In this document: piece after piece, positions 1-6,297 of the stretch
Position numbering within the stretch: the first letter of the stretch is position 1
How the letters are laid out: each line of letters starts with the position of its first letter
From: Pyrobaculum sp.
GTDB taxonomy: Archaea; Thermoproteota; Thermoprotei; Thermoproteales; Thermoproteaceae
NCBI GenBank assembly: GCA_020833205.1
Contig: JAJHQT010000027.1
Coordinates: 1-10,482, forward strand
DNA: 10,482 nt
Direction: 5' to 3'
Made by a program: the position numbers and the translations under genes
Notes under the pieces: generated by a model
Told to the model about the DNA's origin: nothing
What the model saw: the letters and a program-made list of their open reading frames with translations, nothing else
The model's database searches: none

Positions 1-14
1 GGAGGGGCATATGC

Positions 15-578
15 GTGCGTTACCGCGTGTGGGTTTATTCGAGGGATAGGAGGAGGTGGGAGGCGAAAGAGAAGTGGAAGAGAAGGCGGGATGAGGAGGC
101 GGGTGGGTGTATTAGGCAACAGGTGGCTGACGCTCTGTGGGAGCTGAGTGGGCGGTTTGAGGTGGGTGTGTGGTATGAGTATAGGAGGGTGGGTATGTGG
201 GTTGATCAATACGACGTCTTCTGCGGCGTGGTTGTGAATGGGGTGAGGCTGTATCAGCCGCACTGCCGCACGGCAGAGGATTGCGTGAGACAGATTCTTG
301 AGGACTACAAGAGAGAGCTGGAGAGGCTGAAAGAGCCGCCTAAGCCGGCTTTAGTCGTTAGGAGCGACCCAGCGGAGGAGCTTCTAAAGGAGTGGCCTGA
401 GCTGGGGGCGTTTGGCACGGAGTGGGTTAGGAAGTGGCTGGACCTTAGAGAGAGGTTAATTGAGATTGCCAAGACACTGCGCAGATACCCGTGGATGGTG
501 GATGTAGTGAGGCGGAACCCGATGAGCATCCTCCACCCGTACATGGTGGAGGTGTATGTGGCGGTGGACGGGTCGTAG
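15..578 (+). CDS. Unrecognised charged protein, possibly PaRep2-related; 5' end uncertain
   Basis: I do not recognise this protein with certainty. The listed start is GTG at 15 (MRYRVWVY...), but the frame is open to the left edge, so the gene may begin outside the window. An ATG at 11 preceded by a GGAGG-like stretch is in another frame and stops after 12 codons. The product is 187 aa, rich in Arg, Glu and Trp, with a basic N-terminus (residues about 10-30), a central Tyr/Trp/Val-rich part and a helical Lys/Glu stretch at about 95-110. There is no signal peptide, membrane segment or known catalytic motif. The reading frame continues after the TAG at 576-578 for 60 further codons, so the stop may be a nonsense mutation and the intact protein may have had about 247 residues. 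Pyrobaculum carries PaRep2a/PaRep2b families known for stops and frameshifts; membership here is a guess. Confidence 0.6.
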   Translation: MRYRVWVYSRDRRRWEAKEKWKRRRDEEAGGCIRQQVADALWELSGRFEVGVWYEYRRVGMWVDQYDVFCGVVVNGVRLYQPHCRTAEDCVRQILEDYKRELERLKEPPKPALVVRSDPAEELLKEWPELGAFGTEWVRKWLDLRERLIEIAKTLRRYPWMVDVVRRNPMSILHPYMVEVYVAVDGS

Positions 579-761
579 ACATGTATTTCGCTCACCTCGT
601 CAAAGGCTTTCTGTGCCCAAAACGGAGCCGTGAAGGAGACAAAGCTGGAGCTGGCCTTCAGCAGATGCGAAGTATACGAAGACAAGATTAGAGAGGTGTA
701 CCGCCCCAAGGGGCTATTAGCATTCACCACGGCGGCGAAAGAATATGTGAGGATACTCTAG
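579..761 (+). pseudogene. In-frame continuation of the 15-578 gene behind a TAG stop
   Basis: The frame of the preceding gene stays open for 60 codons after its TAG and ends at a second TAG at 759-761. The translation has a protein-like look: a Lys/Glu-rich stretch (VKETKLELAF), then CEVYEDKIREVYRPKG and an Ala/Tyr-rich end (AAKEYVRIL). No ATG lies in this frame; the only plausible internal start is GTG at 630, and no TATA box precedes it at the spacing used elsewhere in the window. I therefore read it as the C-terminal part of the upstream gene separated by a nonsense mutation. A separate 43-aa gene from GTG 630 is the alternative. Confidence 0.45.
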
Positions 762-800
762 CCGTACCCCCTATGTTTTTACATCAAACAAGCTAAAGAC

Positions 801-808
801 TTTTTATA
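801..808 (+). promoter_or_regulatory. TATA box of the cas4-like gene
   Basis: The sequence TTTTTATA ends 22 nt before the GTG at 830, preceded by a purine-rich stretch (AAAGAC) that could serve as BRE. An archaeal TATA box at this distance puts the transcription start at or next to the GTG, which means a leaderless mRNA and supports GTG 830 over the internal ATG at 917. Confidence 0.6.
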
Positions 809-829
809 CGCGGGTGCTCAAGATGGGAG

Positions 830-1477
830 GTGGAACTCCTTAGGCCAGCGCCGATTTGTAGTCTGGTCAACTGCGACGACTTGGACAACCTCGACGCGGA
901 GAGCGCGTTGGCAGAGATGAGGAAAGAGCAGGAGGTGTTTAAGTTGCTTCCAGACGTCTATGCGTATAGATACGACTTCAAGCGCATCTCGCCGTCTGTG
1001 ATTAACGACTTCGAGTACTGCCCGAGGCTTCTGTGGGTGCAGTACAAGCTGGGCCTGAAGCTCTTTACTAAGAACTCCGCCGTCTCGCTGGTCCGTGGGA
1101 GGTTGTTGCACGAGCGGTATGAGAGGGCTGTCTCCGTTTTTGGCAACGTCATGACGGAGTACAAGGTGGAGATCGGGGATCTAGTCGGCGTGGTAGACGT
1201 CGTGATTAAGAGGGGTCGGGATTACATCCCGGTGGAGGTCAAGACGGGGCTGGCCGCAAAGGGGGCTCACCGGAAGCAGTTGCAGATATATATTTACCTG
1301 TTGAAGGCCCGCCACGGCTACTTGGTGTATAGAAATAGGGTGGAGAGAGTGGAGCGGGATGACAGCGCTGTTATGATTCTTGAGGAGATTAGACGGATCT
1401 TGAGCGGAGATGGGCGAGAAATCGGCAGAGAGTGCGAAAGATGTATGTTTAAGGCGATTTGTAAAAACGTTCTTTAA
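830..1477 (+). CDS. cas4: Cas4-family RecB-like iron-sulfur nuclease (orphan)
   Basis: Cas4 proteins are RecB-fold nucleases with an iron-sulfur cluster; in CRISPR loci they trim and select prespacers. The 215-aa product shows the family pattern: C64 in YCPRLLW, H94 in LLHER, D123 in GVVD, E136 and K138 in PVEVKTG, the QxxxY motif at Q150-Y154 (QLQIY), and the C-terminal cluster cysteines C202, C205 and C211. Nuclease residues and all four cysteines are therefore present, so it should be active. Unusually, about 50 residues precede the normal beginning of the domain (ISPSVINDFEYC), including two extra cysteines (C10, C15). The start GTG 830 is chosen from the TATA box 22 nt upstream; ATG 917 would give a more typical length. 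No CRISPR repeats, cas1 or cas2 are in the window, so a role in DNA repair or a distant CRISPR locus is possible. The next gene follows closely but has its own TATA box. Confidence 0.85.
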   Translation: MELLRPAPICSLVNCDDLDNLDAESALAEMRKEQEVFKLLPDVYAYRYDFKRISPSVINDFEYCPRLLWVQYKLGLKLFTKNSAVSLVRGRLLHERYERAVSVFGNVMTEYKVEIGDLVGVVDVVIKRGRDYIPVEVKTGLAAKGAHRKQLQIYIYLLKARHGYLVYRNRVERVERDDSAVMILEEIRRILSGDGREIGRECERCMFKAICKNVL

Positions 1478-1490
1478 GTGTCGAAAGGAA

Positions 1491-1500
1491 TATTTATAAA
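1491..1500 (+). promoter_or_regulatory. TATA box of the HdrD-like gene
   Basis: TATTTATAAA lies just behind the cas4-like stop codon, preceded by purine-rich GAAAGGAA. The core box ends about 20-22 nt before ATG 1520. It overlaps the longest version of the downstream reading frame (GTG 1478), which argues that the longest version is not the real protein. Confidence 0.55.
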
Positions 1501-1519
1501 TATGTCTATAAGTCGGCAT

Positions 1520-3280
1520 ATGGTAGAAGAAATTTTACTGTTATTGTTTTTAATTACATTTTTTATATTTGCGATAAATTTAATGTTAAGGATACGTCTT
1601 TACAATAAAAGAGTAGATCTCGGCTCGTTGATACTTCACGAGTTTAAAGAGGCGCTGAAGGGAGGGGTGGGATATATGCACTTCTCAATAGCCGCTGGCG
1701 TGGTTTTATCGGTGCTTTTAGCGGTTTTGAGCCCCTTCCGAACCCTTGCGTTGGCGCTGTGGATTATCAGCCTGCCCGTGATGGCCGGCTTGTTCGCCGC
1801 GGCGGTTTATCGCGTCGGCGTCTTTATCAGAAGCAGGCTTATACACAGCAGGTTGGGGGAGGAGAAGGAGTTTGTTAAAGAGTCTAGCAAGATGCAGCTG
1901 GTCCTCCTCTTTATCATAGTATTGACTTTTCTAGACGTCCTCCTTTCCGTATTTATCCCTTGGCTGTCGCTGTCGGTTGGGATTGCGAGGAACATATTAC
2001 TGTCTGTGTTTTACGTAAAACCCGCCGCGAATCTGTTCGTAAACCACACCCGGGAGCTGACAAGCTTCAGGACGCCGTTTAGGTTAGAAGACGTCTTGGA
2101 GGGGAGGGTAAAGCCAGAGGAGATTAAGTTTGGCTACGAGAAGATGTCTGACATGGACAAAGACGTTATGCTTTCCTGCCAGTCGTGCGGCGAGATCGGC
2201 GCATGCGACGCTAGCTGTCCAGCGGTGGCCGCCGGGCGCCTCCTATCGCCTAGAGTCGTTGTGCGGACGGTAGCCCTCAACTCCGGCAATCCTGATTTCG
2301 AAGTTGCCGTTAAGCTGGAACGCCATGTGTGGGCGTGCACCACGTGTGGGGCATGTGTATACAGTTGCCCGGTTAAGGTTAACCATCTCGACGTTATCTA
2401 CGGCGCGAGACGCGCCTTGGTGGCCCAGAGTAGGGTGGACAAGAAGATCGCTGACGTCCTCATGTCTCTGTCTCAGTACAACAACACCATGTCTATGTCC
2501 AATGCGGGGGGGCACGACTGGCTTAGAGAACTCGGCGTGAGACACATAGCGGAGAACCCAGATGCTGAGTACCTCCTATGGGTTGGCTGTATGGGCAGTT
2601 TCGACAGCAGATCCAAGGAGATAATCAAGTCGTTTGTAGCAATTCTGCAACGCGCCGGCATGTTGAACAAGGTGGCGATTTTGGGAGACGAGGAGACTTG
2701 TTGCGGCGACCCCGCGAGGCGCCTCGGCGAAGAGAGCAGATTCCAGGAAATAGTTCTAAACAACAAACAGATATTTGAAAAGTATAACATAAAAAGAATA
2801 ATAACAATATGTCCTCACGGATACAACGTGTTTAAGAATGAGTACCCCGAATTCGGCGTCAAGCTTGAGGTATACCACCACTCGCAAATAATACAGAGGC
2901 TGATATCAGACGGCAAGATCTCAGTTAAAGAGGGAAAGGAGACTTTGACCATCCACGACCCCTGCTACTTAGCCCGCTACAACAAAGTGGTGGAGCCCCA
3001 GAGAAAGATCGTGATCAAACTCGGCGTGGTCAAGGAGCCGCCTAGACGCGGCGAGAAGACTTTCTGTTGCGGCGCCGGCGGCGCCAACTACTGGTACGAC
3101 GTGCCTGAGGAGAAACGTATCAGCCACATACGCTTCGAGGAGCTTGTCGCAACCGGCGCCTCCACCATAGTGACGCTCTGCCCCTTCTGCAACGCCATGC
3201 TCAGCGACGCGAAGAGGACTAAGGAGAGCGCAGTAGCCGTTAAGGACATAGCGGAGGTGGTGGCAGAAAGACTGGCCTAG
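1520..3280 (+). CDS. Membrane-anchored HdrD/GlpC-like iron-sulfur oxidoreductase
   Basis: The 586-aa product (from ATG 1520) fuses a membrane domain to an HdrD-like electron-transfer protein. Membrane helices are visible at about 4-24, 55-72, 75-97 and 126-168. Two ferredoxin-type [4Fe-4S] motifs follow: C220-C223-C229-C233P, with three extra residues in the usual CxxCxxC, and C273-C276-C279-C283P. Two CCG (cysteine-rich) domains follow. The first has C357, C394-C395 and C431, but its last motif reads CPHG instead of CxxC. The second is complete: C482, C516-C517, C554 and C557. Such proteins move electrons between quinones and thiol/disulfide or other redox partners at the membrane; the partner here is unknown. 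The frame can be extended to GTG 1478, directly after the cas4-like stop, but a TATA box at 1491-1500 supports ATG 1520 on a leaderless transcript. ATG 1502 lies too close to the box. No other hdr genes are nearby. Confidence 0.85.
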   Translation: MVEEILLLLFLITFFIFAINLMLRIRLYNKRVDLGSLILHEFKEALKGGVGYMHFSIAAGVVLSVLLAVLSPFRTLALALWIISLPVMAGLFAAAVYRVGVFIRSRLIHSRLGEEKEFVKESSKMQLVLLFIIVLTFLDVLLSVFIPWLSLSVGIARNILLSVFYVKPAANLFVNHTRELTSFRTPFRLEDVLEGRVKPEEIKFGYEKMSDMDKDVMLSCQSCGEIGACDASCPAVAAGRLLSPRVVVRTVALNSGNPDFEVAVKLERHVWACTTCGACVYSCPVKVNHLDVIYGARRALVAQSRVDKKIADVLMSLSQYNNTMSMSNAGGHDWLRELGVRHIAENPDAEYLLWVGCMGSFDSRSKEIIKSFVAILQRAGMLNKVAILGDEETCCGDPARRLGEESRFQEIVLNNKQIFEKYNIKRIITICPHGYNVFKNEYPEFGVKLEVYHHSQIIQRLISDGKISVKEGKETLTIHDPCYLARYNKVVEPQRKIVIKLGVVKEPPRRGEKTFCCGAGGANYWYDVPEEKRISHIRFEELVATGASTIVTLCPFCNAMLSDAKRTKESAVAVKDIAEVVAERLA

Positions 3281-3313
3281 CCTCATTTTCCCCACCGGCC
3301 TACTTAACAAATT

Positions 3314-3321
3314 GTTTATTA
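3314..3321 (+). promoter_or_regulatory. TATA box of the ino1 operon
   Basis: GTTTATTA lies in the 55-nt gap behind the HdrD-like gene and ends about 21 nt before ATG 3342. The upstream ATG 3336 would be only 15 nt away, so ATG 3342 fits the leaderless spacing seen at other genes of this window better. Confidence 0.45.
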
Positions 3322-3341
3322 ACACATCTGTTTAGATGTGT

Positions 3342-4397
3342 ATGCCCATTAGAGTCGGGATAGTGGGTGTTGGCAACTGCGCGTCGGCTCTCGTCCAGGG
3401 AGTTGAGATGTATAAACACAACCCAGAGCTCGAGCCCATCGTCGCCTTTAGGGAAATTGGTAAATACACCACGCGCGACATAACTTTTACTTCTGCTTTT
3501 GAAATCGACGCGAGAAAAGTAGGTCTAGATCTGGCAGAGGCTATACTTCAACCGCCTAACAACGCGACGGTGATATTCAAACCGCCCCGGTTGGGAGTGA
3601 CGGTGCGCCCTGGCCCCGCGCTAGATGGAGTGCCCGAGGGCGGGTTAGTGCCGAAAATCGTCGAAGGCACTGTGGAAGACGTAGTCAAGGAGCTCAACTC
3701 CACAAACACCGAGGTCTTAGTTAATTATCTACCTACCGGCGCCAAGAGGGCCGCGGAGGCCTACGCCGAGGCCGCCCTTAGAGCCAGCGCCGCCTTTATA
3801 AACGCCATGCCGGCCCCCATCGCCACCAGCGAGTATTGGCAGAGGAGATTTGCCGAGAAAGAGTTGCCACTGCTCGGCGACGATACTCAGAATCAGATTG
3901 GGGCGACGGTGTTGCACAAAACTCTCATAAGGTTGCTAGCGTTACGGGGGGTGAGAATTAAGCACACGTATCAGATAAACGTAGGGGGCACGCCGGACTT
4001 CGTTAATTTGATGCATCGACGCGGCGATAAGGAGAAGACGAAGACCGCCGCGGTCAAGATGATGGCCATGGGCCAGGAGTTCGATGCCTACATATCGCCA
4101 GTGGCGTATATACAGTTCTTAGGAGACAGGAAGATAGCGCATACGCTCATCGAGGCGGAGATATTTGGAGGCCTGTCTATAAGGATAGAAGCGACGCTCG
4201 ACGTACACGACGCGTGGAACAGCGCCGCCGTAGTCACCGACTCCATCAGACTTGCCAAGCTTGCCCTAGACAGAGGAATAGGCGGGCCGCTTATAAGCGC
4301 CTCCGCGTGGGGCTTCAAAAACCCGCCGCTCCATATGAGCCCCGACGAGGCCTACAGGGCGGTGCTGGAGTTCATCGAGGGAAAGCGTCAGCGATGA
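3342..4397 (+). CDS. ino1: myo-Inositol-1-phosphate synthase
   Basis: This enzyme converts glucose 6-phosphate to L-myo-inositol 1-phosphate using NAD+ (EC 5.5.1.4). In archaea the product is the headgroup precursor of archaetidylinositol lipids, and in some hyperthermophiles of inositol-phosphate solutes. The 351-aa product begins with the NAD-binding Rossmann motif GVGNCASALVQG (residues 9-20). It has the family's PTGAKRAAE stretch, INAMPAPIATS, GDDTQNQIGATVLH, the QINVGGTPDF segment and the LDVHDAWNSA region near the C-terminus. Length matches the short archaeal/actinobacterial class. Two ATGs are possible, 3336 and 3342; the later one gives the usual beginning MPIRVGIVGVG and suits the TATA box. 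The stop codon overlaps the start of the PadR-type gene (ATGA at 4394-4397), so it is the first gene of a three-gene operon with padR and mobB. Confidence 0.93.
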   Translation: MPIRVGIVGVGNCASALVQGVEMYKHNPELEPIVAFREIGKYTTRDITFTSAFEIDARKVGLDLAEAILQPPNNATVIFKPPRLGVTVRPGPALDGVPEGGLVPKIVEGTVEDVVKELNSTNTEVLVNYLPTGAKRAAEAYAEAALRASAAFINAMPAPIATSEYWQRRFAEKELPLLGDDTQNQIGATVLHKTLIRLLALRGVRIKHTYQINVGGTPDFVNLMHRRGDKEKTKTAAVKMMAMGQEFDAYISPVAYIQFLGDRKIAHTLIEAEIFGGLSIRIEATLDVHDAWNSAAVVTDSIRLAKLALDRGIGGPLISASAWGFKNPPLHMSPDEAYRAVLEFIEGKRQR

Positions 4398-4696
4398 GAG
4401 CTTATCAACGATTCAGGCGATGCATTGGACAGGGGAACCTCTGGCTGTACGTGGTAAGCATACTCAGTAGAAAAGGTCCCCTACACGGCTACGCCATAAT
4501 CCAGGAGATAAGAAAATACGGCTTTAACATAAGCACAGTCTACGGATATGTGCTGTTAAAGAGAATGGTGGCAGACGGAGTTTTAGTAGAGATCGAAGAG
4601 GGGGGCAAAAAGCTCTATACAATCTCCCAGGCGGCACGAGAAAATTTCAATAAAGCAATAGAAGAACTACAGACGCTGATAAGACGTCTCACATGA
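4394..4696 (+). CDS. PadR-family winged-helix transcriptional regulator
   Basis: The 100-aa product has the PadR winged-helix layout: LYVVSILSRKGPLHGYAII (about residues 18-36), the recognition part NISTVYGYVLLKRMVADGVL (about 45-64), then a wing (EEGGKKLYTIS) and a C-terminal helix rich in Glu and Leu that would mediate dimerisation. PadR proteins bind operator DNA and often respond to small molecules. The start ATG 4394 overlaps the ino1 stop in ATGA; the frame is open further upstream inside ino1 to 4214, but that part is only a shadow of ino1. The gene's own stop overlaps the mobB start in another ATGA. The context suggests co-transcription with ino1 and mobB and perhaps self-regulation of the operon; no operator could be identified. 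Confidence 0.85.
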   Translation: MRAYQRFRRCIGQGNLWLYVVSILSRKGPLHGYAIIQEIRKYGFNISTVYGYVLLKRMVADGVLVEIEEGGKKLYTISQAARENFNKAIEELQTLIRRLT

Positions 4697-5142
4697 CTTG
4701 CGTAATCCAGATAACTGGCAGAAAAGACGTGGGAAAGACGGCACTGGCGGAGAAAATAATCCGCCGTCTCAAAGAGAGAGGCTATACAGTCTCAGCCATA
4801 AAACTCAGCCACCACGACCCGGAGCCGCCTACCAAGGACACCCACCGCCTTAGAAAAGCCGGCGCAGACAAAGTCCTCTTTTACAACGGCGAAATCTACG
4901 TACTCTACACCCGCACGGTGACTTGTCACGACATAGATGCAGATTACGTAGTCGTAGAGGGACTCCGCGAGAAAAAGGTAGGCTACAAGATACACGTAGG
5001 CCCAGACCCACCAGAAGACGCCGACCTTATAGTCGCCACACCAGACGCAGAAGTAGAAATACAATGTGTGAAAAAAGACATATGCGAAGTTCTTACACAG
5101 ATTTCACAACATTCCTCTGAGGGTAGATTCTCTCCACGTTAA
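4693..5142 (+). CDS. mobB: MobB, molybdopterin-guanine dinucleotide biosynthesis adapter
   Basis: MobB is a P-loop GTP-binding protein that assists MobA in making the dinucleotide form of the molybdenum or tungsten cofactor used by archaeal oxidoreductases such as nitrate reductases and formate dehydrogenases. The 149-aa product has a Walker A motif at residues 9-16 (GRKDVGKT). It continues with the typical KLSHHDPEPPTKDTHRLRKAGA segment, split here as KLSHHDPEPP and TKDTHRLRKAGA, and the YVVVEGLREKK segment. Length is at the short end for the family but shows no obvious truncation. The ATG overlaps the stop of the PadR gene (ATGA at 4693-4696), so translational coupling is likely. No convincing terminator is seen directly behind it. 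Confidence 0.88.
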   Translation: MTCVIQITGRKDVGKTALAEKIIRRLKERGYTVSAIKLSHHDPEPPTKDTHRLRKAGADKVLFYNGEIYVLYTRTVTCHDIDADYVVVEGLREKKVGYKIHVGPDPPEDADLIVATPDAEVEIQCVKKDICEVLTQISQHSSEGRFSPR

Positions 5143-5261
5143 ACCACGTAGGCATACGCCACAGCGTCTAGAGCTCTGCCCCTTTTACCGCTTAGACGCC
5201 TTGCGTTTAATACACCATATAAACTCCATACGTCAATGCTAGTCACGCCGTGGTCTTGTGA
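5143..5261 (+). other. Intergenic stretch without assigned gene
   Basis: This stretch separates mobB from the decayed gene downstream. It contains an A/T-rich spot (TTTAATACACCATATAAAC, about 5208-5226) that could be a weak promoter. On the minus strand a frame is open from 5312 down to a TAA at 5139-5141, with a possible GTG start at 5246; it reads SIDVWSLYGVLNARRLSG and ends AVAYAYVV. It looks protein-like, but it is short, overlaps the plus-strand remnant at one end, and resembles nothing I recognise. Confidence 0.3.
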
Positions 5262-5811
5262 ATCTACGGCGGCTGTCTGAGGATTAGGGAGTCCGGCAAA
5301 CGTAGAGACGCCCTAGCCCACTACGAAGAGCTCAAGGAGACTTTGGAGAGGTGGAGCAACCGGAGACGGCAAGCCCCCTCTAGGGAGATGAAGGCGCTTG
5401 GCGCCGGGGGTCTCACATGCTGAGGCAGACAAACCGGGCGTCGTAGTTGTGGCTGGCGTTGTGATGTATCTCGAACTGGTGAGCGGCGGAGGCGGCTTCC
5501 CCGTCGCTAAATACTTCACCCGCGACCTAGAAAAAGCGCTCGCCGTTGCTGGGAGGCTTGAGTCTGCCGGACTTAGGCCGAACATCGTGAGGTCTAACGC
5601 CAATTACGTGGTGTATATAGCCGTGGCCTATCTCTTGAGGCTGGCAGAGAGGGACGGGGCCATCAGAAGGGCCGTAGCGCTGTACCTCGCCGAAAAGGTG
5701 AAGAACGGCACGCCGAGGCAGAGGGAAATCGCTAGGAAACTCCTGCAAAGACACCCTCTTTTTCTATCCTCTCAATCGCCTCGCCACCTTTTCGACACTG
5801 CCATGTGCTAG
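5262..5811 (+). pseudogene. Frameshifted gene remnant, probably PaRep2b family
   Basis: Two frames carry one protein-like sequence. Frame A runs from behind a TGA at 5259 and reads LRIRESGKRRDALAHYEELK, a helical stretch, then KALGAG, and hits TGA at 5421. Frame B takes over near the G5 run at 5406-5410; removing one G restores KALGAG-VSHAEADKPGVVVVAG. Frame B continues with YFTRDLEKALAVAGRLESAG, NYVVYIAVAYLLRLAERDG and YLAEKVKNGTPRQREIARK, ending at TAG 5809-5811. The last part (after RHPLF) may also be degraded. The sequence style and the decay match the Pyrobaculum PaRep2b family (Pfam), whose members are mostly broken; this is from memory and not tested. No start codon, TATA box or N-terminal half is visible, so it is a 5'-truncated remnant. 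It lies between mobB and a tRNA gene. Confidence 0.6.
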
Positions 5812-5885
5812 CTGGTGACGAGCCGGAGCGCCGAGCATGGCCGATATGTGGAACTGCAGAACCGACGACAACCAGAAGAGTTCGA

Positions 5886-5988
5886 TGGCGCCGGGGGTGG
5901 GATTTGAACCCACGCCCCCTTAACGGGGACGGGATCTCATGCACAACGGCCTCAAGTCCCGCGCCTTGGGCCGCTCGGCCACCCCGGC
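5886..5988 (-). tRNA. tRNA-Ser(UGA) with a 15-nt intron and encoded CCA
   Basis: Read on the minus strand, the acceptor GCCGGGG (from 5988) pairs with CCCCGGC, followed by discriminator G (5889) and an encoded CCA (5886-5888). The D arm is GCC...GGC. The anticodon stem is CGGGA/TCCCG with loop C-T-TGA-G-A, so the anticodon is UGA (serine, UCA codons). The variable arm is long (CCCC-GTTAA-GGGG), as expected for class II serine tRNA. The T arm is GTGGG-TTCAAAT-CCCAC. The 15 bases at 5936-5950 interrupt the loop between positions 37 and 38, the usual archaeal intron site. Without intron and CCA the tRNA has 85 nt. A TATA box lies upstream at 6008-6015. Confidence 0.92.
5936..5950 (-). other. tRNA intron at position 37/38
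   Basis: On the tRNA strand the intron reads GCCGTTGTGCATGAG. The exon end TGAG is repeated at the intron end, so the cut site is formally ambiguous but the product is the same. A bulge-helix-bulge can be drawn: loop bases CTTG pair with intron CATG with one T-T mismatch, and the bulges AG|G and AG|A place both cuts after the second bulge base. The remaining 8-nt intron loop has almost no helix of its own, so this is a relaxed motif. Confidence 0.8.
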
Positions 5989-6007
5989 CGAAAGTCGCTA
6001 CCGCCGT

Positions 6008-6015
6008 AAATTTAA
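6008..6015 (-). promoter_or_regulatory. TATA box of tRNA-Ser
   Basis: On the minus strand the sequence TTAAATTT ends 20 nt before the first tRNA base (5988), the distance expected for an archaeal tRNA promoter with transcription starting at or just before the mature 5' end. Confidence 0.55.
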
Positions 6016-6266
6016 GCTTTTCTACCTACGGAAATCTTAGCTGGTTTTTACCGAACTTATTTATAAGCCATAAATCGAGAACGAGATTGAGCGCCTCACT
6101 CGCCATGCGAACGTGTCAAAGTCTCACCTCTTTGCTTAGTCCGCTCTTTAGTTTTTACAGAGTCAAAACATCAAGAAGATTCTAATGAGTTCAGAACCGT
6201 ATAACAGACAGCGGCAAGCAGATTGCTGTTTCGCTTCGTTATCGATATATTTCTTCGTCCGATAAG

Positions 6267-6274
6267 TTTATATA
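6267..6274 (+). promoter_or_regulatory. TATA box of the pyruvoyl decarboxylase gene
   Basis: TTTATATA, preceded by the purine-rich GATAAG, ends 24 nt before ATG 6298. This is the clearest promoter in the window and indicates a leaderless mRNA starting at or next to ATG 6298. The longer frame beginning at 6223 would start upstream of the promoter and is rejected. Confidence 0.7.
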
Positions 6275-6297
6275 GGGGTGTCAATGCCGCTGTCGCA

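Larger units (their letters stand above)
5989..6297. other. Non-coding region between tRNA-Ser and the decarboxylase gene
   Basis: This 309-nt stretch holds the tRNA promoter at the left (minus strand) and the decarboxylase TATA box at the right (plus strand, 6267-6274). Between them I see no credible gene. An additional TATA-like TTATTTATAA lies at 6057-6066, and a T5 run at 6152-6156 could end a short transcript starting near 6088. Within that interval CAAAG...CTTTG can form a small hairpin with an 8-nt loop. C and D box motifs of guide RNAs were not found. Frames open across this region are artefacts of the tRNA complement. Confidence 0.5.

Noticed and set aside
305..730. Minus-strand frame opposite the first gene
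   Set aside because: Serine-rich composition typical of the reverse complement of a Glu/Arg-rich gene; no promoter.
4214..4393. Longer N-terminus for the PadR-type regulator
   Set aside because: This stretch lies inside ino1 in another frame; the PadR domain begins normally at ATG 4394.
5805..6185. Plus-strand frame of 126 codons containing WDLNPRPL
   Set aside because: It crosses the complement of the tRNA-Ser gene; WDLNPRP-type peptides are a well-known artefact of translating tRNA complements. It has no start signal and no protein-like remainder.
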